This document shows positions 62,810 to 64,000 of a stretch of 64,000 bases of DNA, piece by piece. How positions within the stretch are numbered: position 1 is the stretch's first letter; each line of letters opens with the position of its first letter. Both the position numbers and the translations under genes were made by a program. This DNA is from Corynebacterium pseudopelargi (GTDB lineage: Bacteria; Actinomycetota; Actinomycetes; Mycobacteriales; Mycobacteriaceae). Under the pieces are notes generated by a model. That model ran no database searches, had not been told where the DNA came from, and worked only from the letters and a program-made list of their open reading frames with translations. The stretch lies in the NCBI RefSeq assembly GCF_003814005.1, contig NZ_CP033898.1:1798001-1862000 (forward strand). The letters are read 5' to 3'.

Positions 62810-64000
62810 ATGAGTTTGAGCTTCGGTACCGCCGGGATGCGAGCCCCGATCGGGCCTGCCGAGCACCAAATGAACGTCCGTCAAGTAACACGCATCAGCG
62901 CCGCGGTGGCGGCGTGGCTGGCCGAGCAGGCCGCCTCGCATCCGCACCCTCATGCCCAGAATTTTCCTGAAGAACAAGGCATTGGCATGGCGTTTCGGGA
63001 AGAAGACCCAGCGCTTCGCGTGGTGGTGGGCTACGACGGCCGCTATGGCTCCCACGCCTTTGCCACCACCGCCGCGGAGGTATTCGCCGGTTTCGGCTTT
63101 GAGGTGCTGCTGTTTCCTACCGCCACCCCCACCCAGTTAGTACCGTGGCTGGTGCGCAAGTGGGGTTTGGATGGCGGTGTGCAGATTACGGCCTCGCACA
63201 ATCCTTCTGCCGAAAATGGCTATAAGTTATACACCGCTTCCGGCCGCCAACTGCGCGATGGTGCCGAGGCTATTGAGCAGATGATTAGCACCATTGAGCC
63301 GGAATCAGTGCCGCGGGTGACTGTTCGCCCCTGCAATGACATGGTGCGCCGCTATATCGACGATGTGGTGGAGGTCGTACATCCTGGCCAGGCAGATCTT
63401 TTGCGCGCTAATAGCGATAGAGCCAATATCCGCATCGCCATGACTGCGATGCATGGCGTGGGCGGGCGCACTCTTGCTTCTGCCCTGCAGGCTGCGGGTT
63501 TTGCGCAGGTGTTTCCGGTGATGAGCCAGCATTATCCCGACCCAACCTTCCCGAGCGTGGATTTTCCTAACCCCGAGGAACCAGCCGCGGTACGGCAGTT
63601 GCTTGAGCGCGGCGAGGAAGTACAAGCCGATGTGCTGATCGCTTTGGATCCCGATGCGGATCGTTGTGCGGTGGGTGTGCGCGATCGCGGGGAATTGCGC
63701 ATGCTGCGCGGTGATGAGACAGGCCCGCTGCTGGCCACGCGTTTGTTGCAGGGCTGCGAGCACACCCCGGTGGTGGCTTCTACGGTGGTGTCTTCGCGGC
63801 TGTTGCCAACCATTGCCGCCGATCGGGGGTGGCGCTATTTGGAAACGCCGACGGGCTTTAAAAATATCTGTGCCGCTGCCGGTGATACCACCTTGGATTA
63901 TGCCTATGAGGAGGCCGTTGGCATTGCTCCGGCGCCTTGGCTTGTCGACGACAAAGATGGCATCGCTACTGCCCTCGCGGTGTGTTCCTGGGCCGCAGAG
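62810..64000 (+). CDS. pmmB: phosphomannomutase/phosphoglucomutase-like enzyme, 3' end cut by window edge
   Basis: The first 397 codons of a second alpha-D-phosphohexomutase, in frame to the window end. It starts MSLSFGTAGMRAPIG, with FGTAGMR as substrate-binding loop. VVVGYDGRYGSHAFA is near residue 69, the phosphoserine loop TASHNPSAENGYKLY near 128, ALDPDADRCAVGV (metal loop) near 282, and KNICAAAG with the EEAVG region near 352-370. It differs clearly from the manB product and matches the PmmB (Rv3308) group. No ribosome-binding site is visible before ATG 62810. The last domain lies outside the window. Confidence 0.88.
   Translation, partial: MSLSFGTAGMRAPIGPAEHQMNVRQVTRISAAVAAWLAEQAASHPHPHAQNFPEEQGIGMAFREEDPALRVVVGYDGRYGSHAFATTAAEVFAGFGFEVLLFPTATPTQLVPWLVRKWGLDGGVQITASHNPSAENGYKLYTASGRQLRDGAEAIEQMISTIEPESVPRVTVRPCNDMVRRYIDDVVEVVHPGQADLLRANSDRANIRIAMTAMHGVGGRTLASALQAAGFAQVFPVMSQHYPDPTFPSVDFPNPEEPAAVRQLLERGEEVQADVLIALDPDADRCAVGVRDRGELRMLRGDETGPLLATRLLQGCEHTPVVASTVVSSRLLPTIAADRGWRYLETPTGFKNICAAAGDTTLDYAYEEAVGIAPAPWLVDDKDGIATALAVCSWAAE

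Overview
This 64 kb window is chromosomal core DNA of a mycolic-acid actinobacterium, almost certainly a Corynebacterium. The GC content is high and genes are tightly packed. The gene set is diagnostic: MtrAB-LpqB, SecA1, a WhiB2/WhcD-type regulator, WbbL, an LCP ligase, a trehalose-type importer, and the actinobacterial acyl-CoA carboxylase set AccBC/AccD1/AccD2/AccE. Gene order follows the aroA-to-pyc region known from Corynebacterium glutamicum. One local difference stands out: a lysX-DUF2752 pair lies between accD1 and accD2. I see no phage, insertion sequence, CRISPR array, tRNA or rRNA. Two genes are cut by the window edges: an SRAP protein at the left and a phosphosugar mutase at the right.

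Layout. 1-6.5 kb: SRAP protein, aroA, rsgA, a fatty-acid desaturase with its ferredoxin reductase, a DUF6912/HAD pair and an Rv3235-like gene. 6.5-17.5 kb, mostly minus strand: secA, hpf, comF, lpqB-mtrB-mtrA, tmk-ahcY. 17.6-28.3 kb: a low-complexity exported protein, then the mannose and cell-wall block manA-tobH-manB, DUF3499, a metallopeptidase-family gene, whiB2, manC, wbbL, lcp and a TIGR03089 gene. 28.3-31.8 kb: solute-binding protein, two permeases and a small membrane protein. 31.8-35 kb: purK-purE and birA-PH protein. 35-43 kb: accD1, lysX-DUF2752, accD2-accE. 43-46.4 kb: LacI regulator, ribokinase, maf, DUF3151, DUF2200. 46.4-51.8 kb: two tandem acyltransferase-3/SGNH proteins and a Cj0069-like ATP-grasp protein. 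52-64 kb: sulfurtransferase, accBC, an orphan, a YbjQ protein, pyc, lpdA, an M20 amidohydrolase and pmmB (partial).

Functionally the window is about building the mycolate-arabinogalactan envelope. BirA biotinylates AccBC and Pyc. AccBC with AccD1/AccD2/AccE makes malonyl-CoA and the carboxylated long-chain acyl-CoA for mycolates. ManA, ManB and ManC make GDP-mannose. WbbL and LCP build and attach arabinogalactan. The importer probably recycles trehalose released during mycolylation. MtrAB-LpqB and WhiB2 couple envelope state to growth and division.

The most informative non-coding observations are these. (i) A TANNNT hexamer ends 6-8 nt (usually exactly 8) before the start codon at about a dozen genes, implying leaderless transcripts. 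(ii) Operator-like palindromes sit in promoters of the desaturase operon, accD1 and accBC. (iii) About 20-bp tandem repeats lie between birA and accD1. (iv) mtrB appears to start at an AUU codon. All functional statements rest on motif recognition by eye. No alignment or structure calculation was run.
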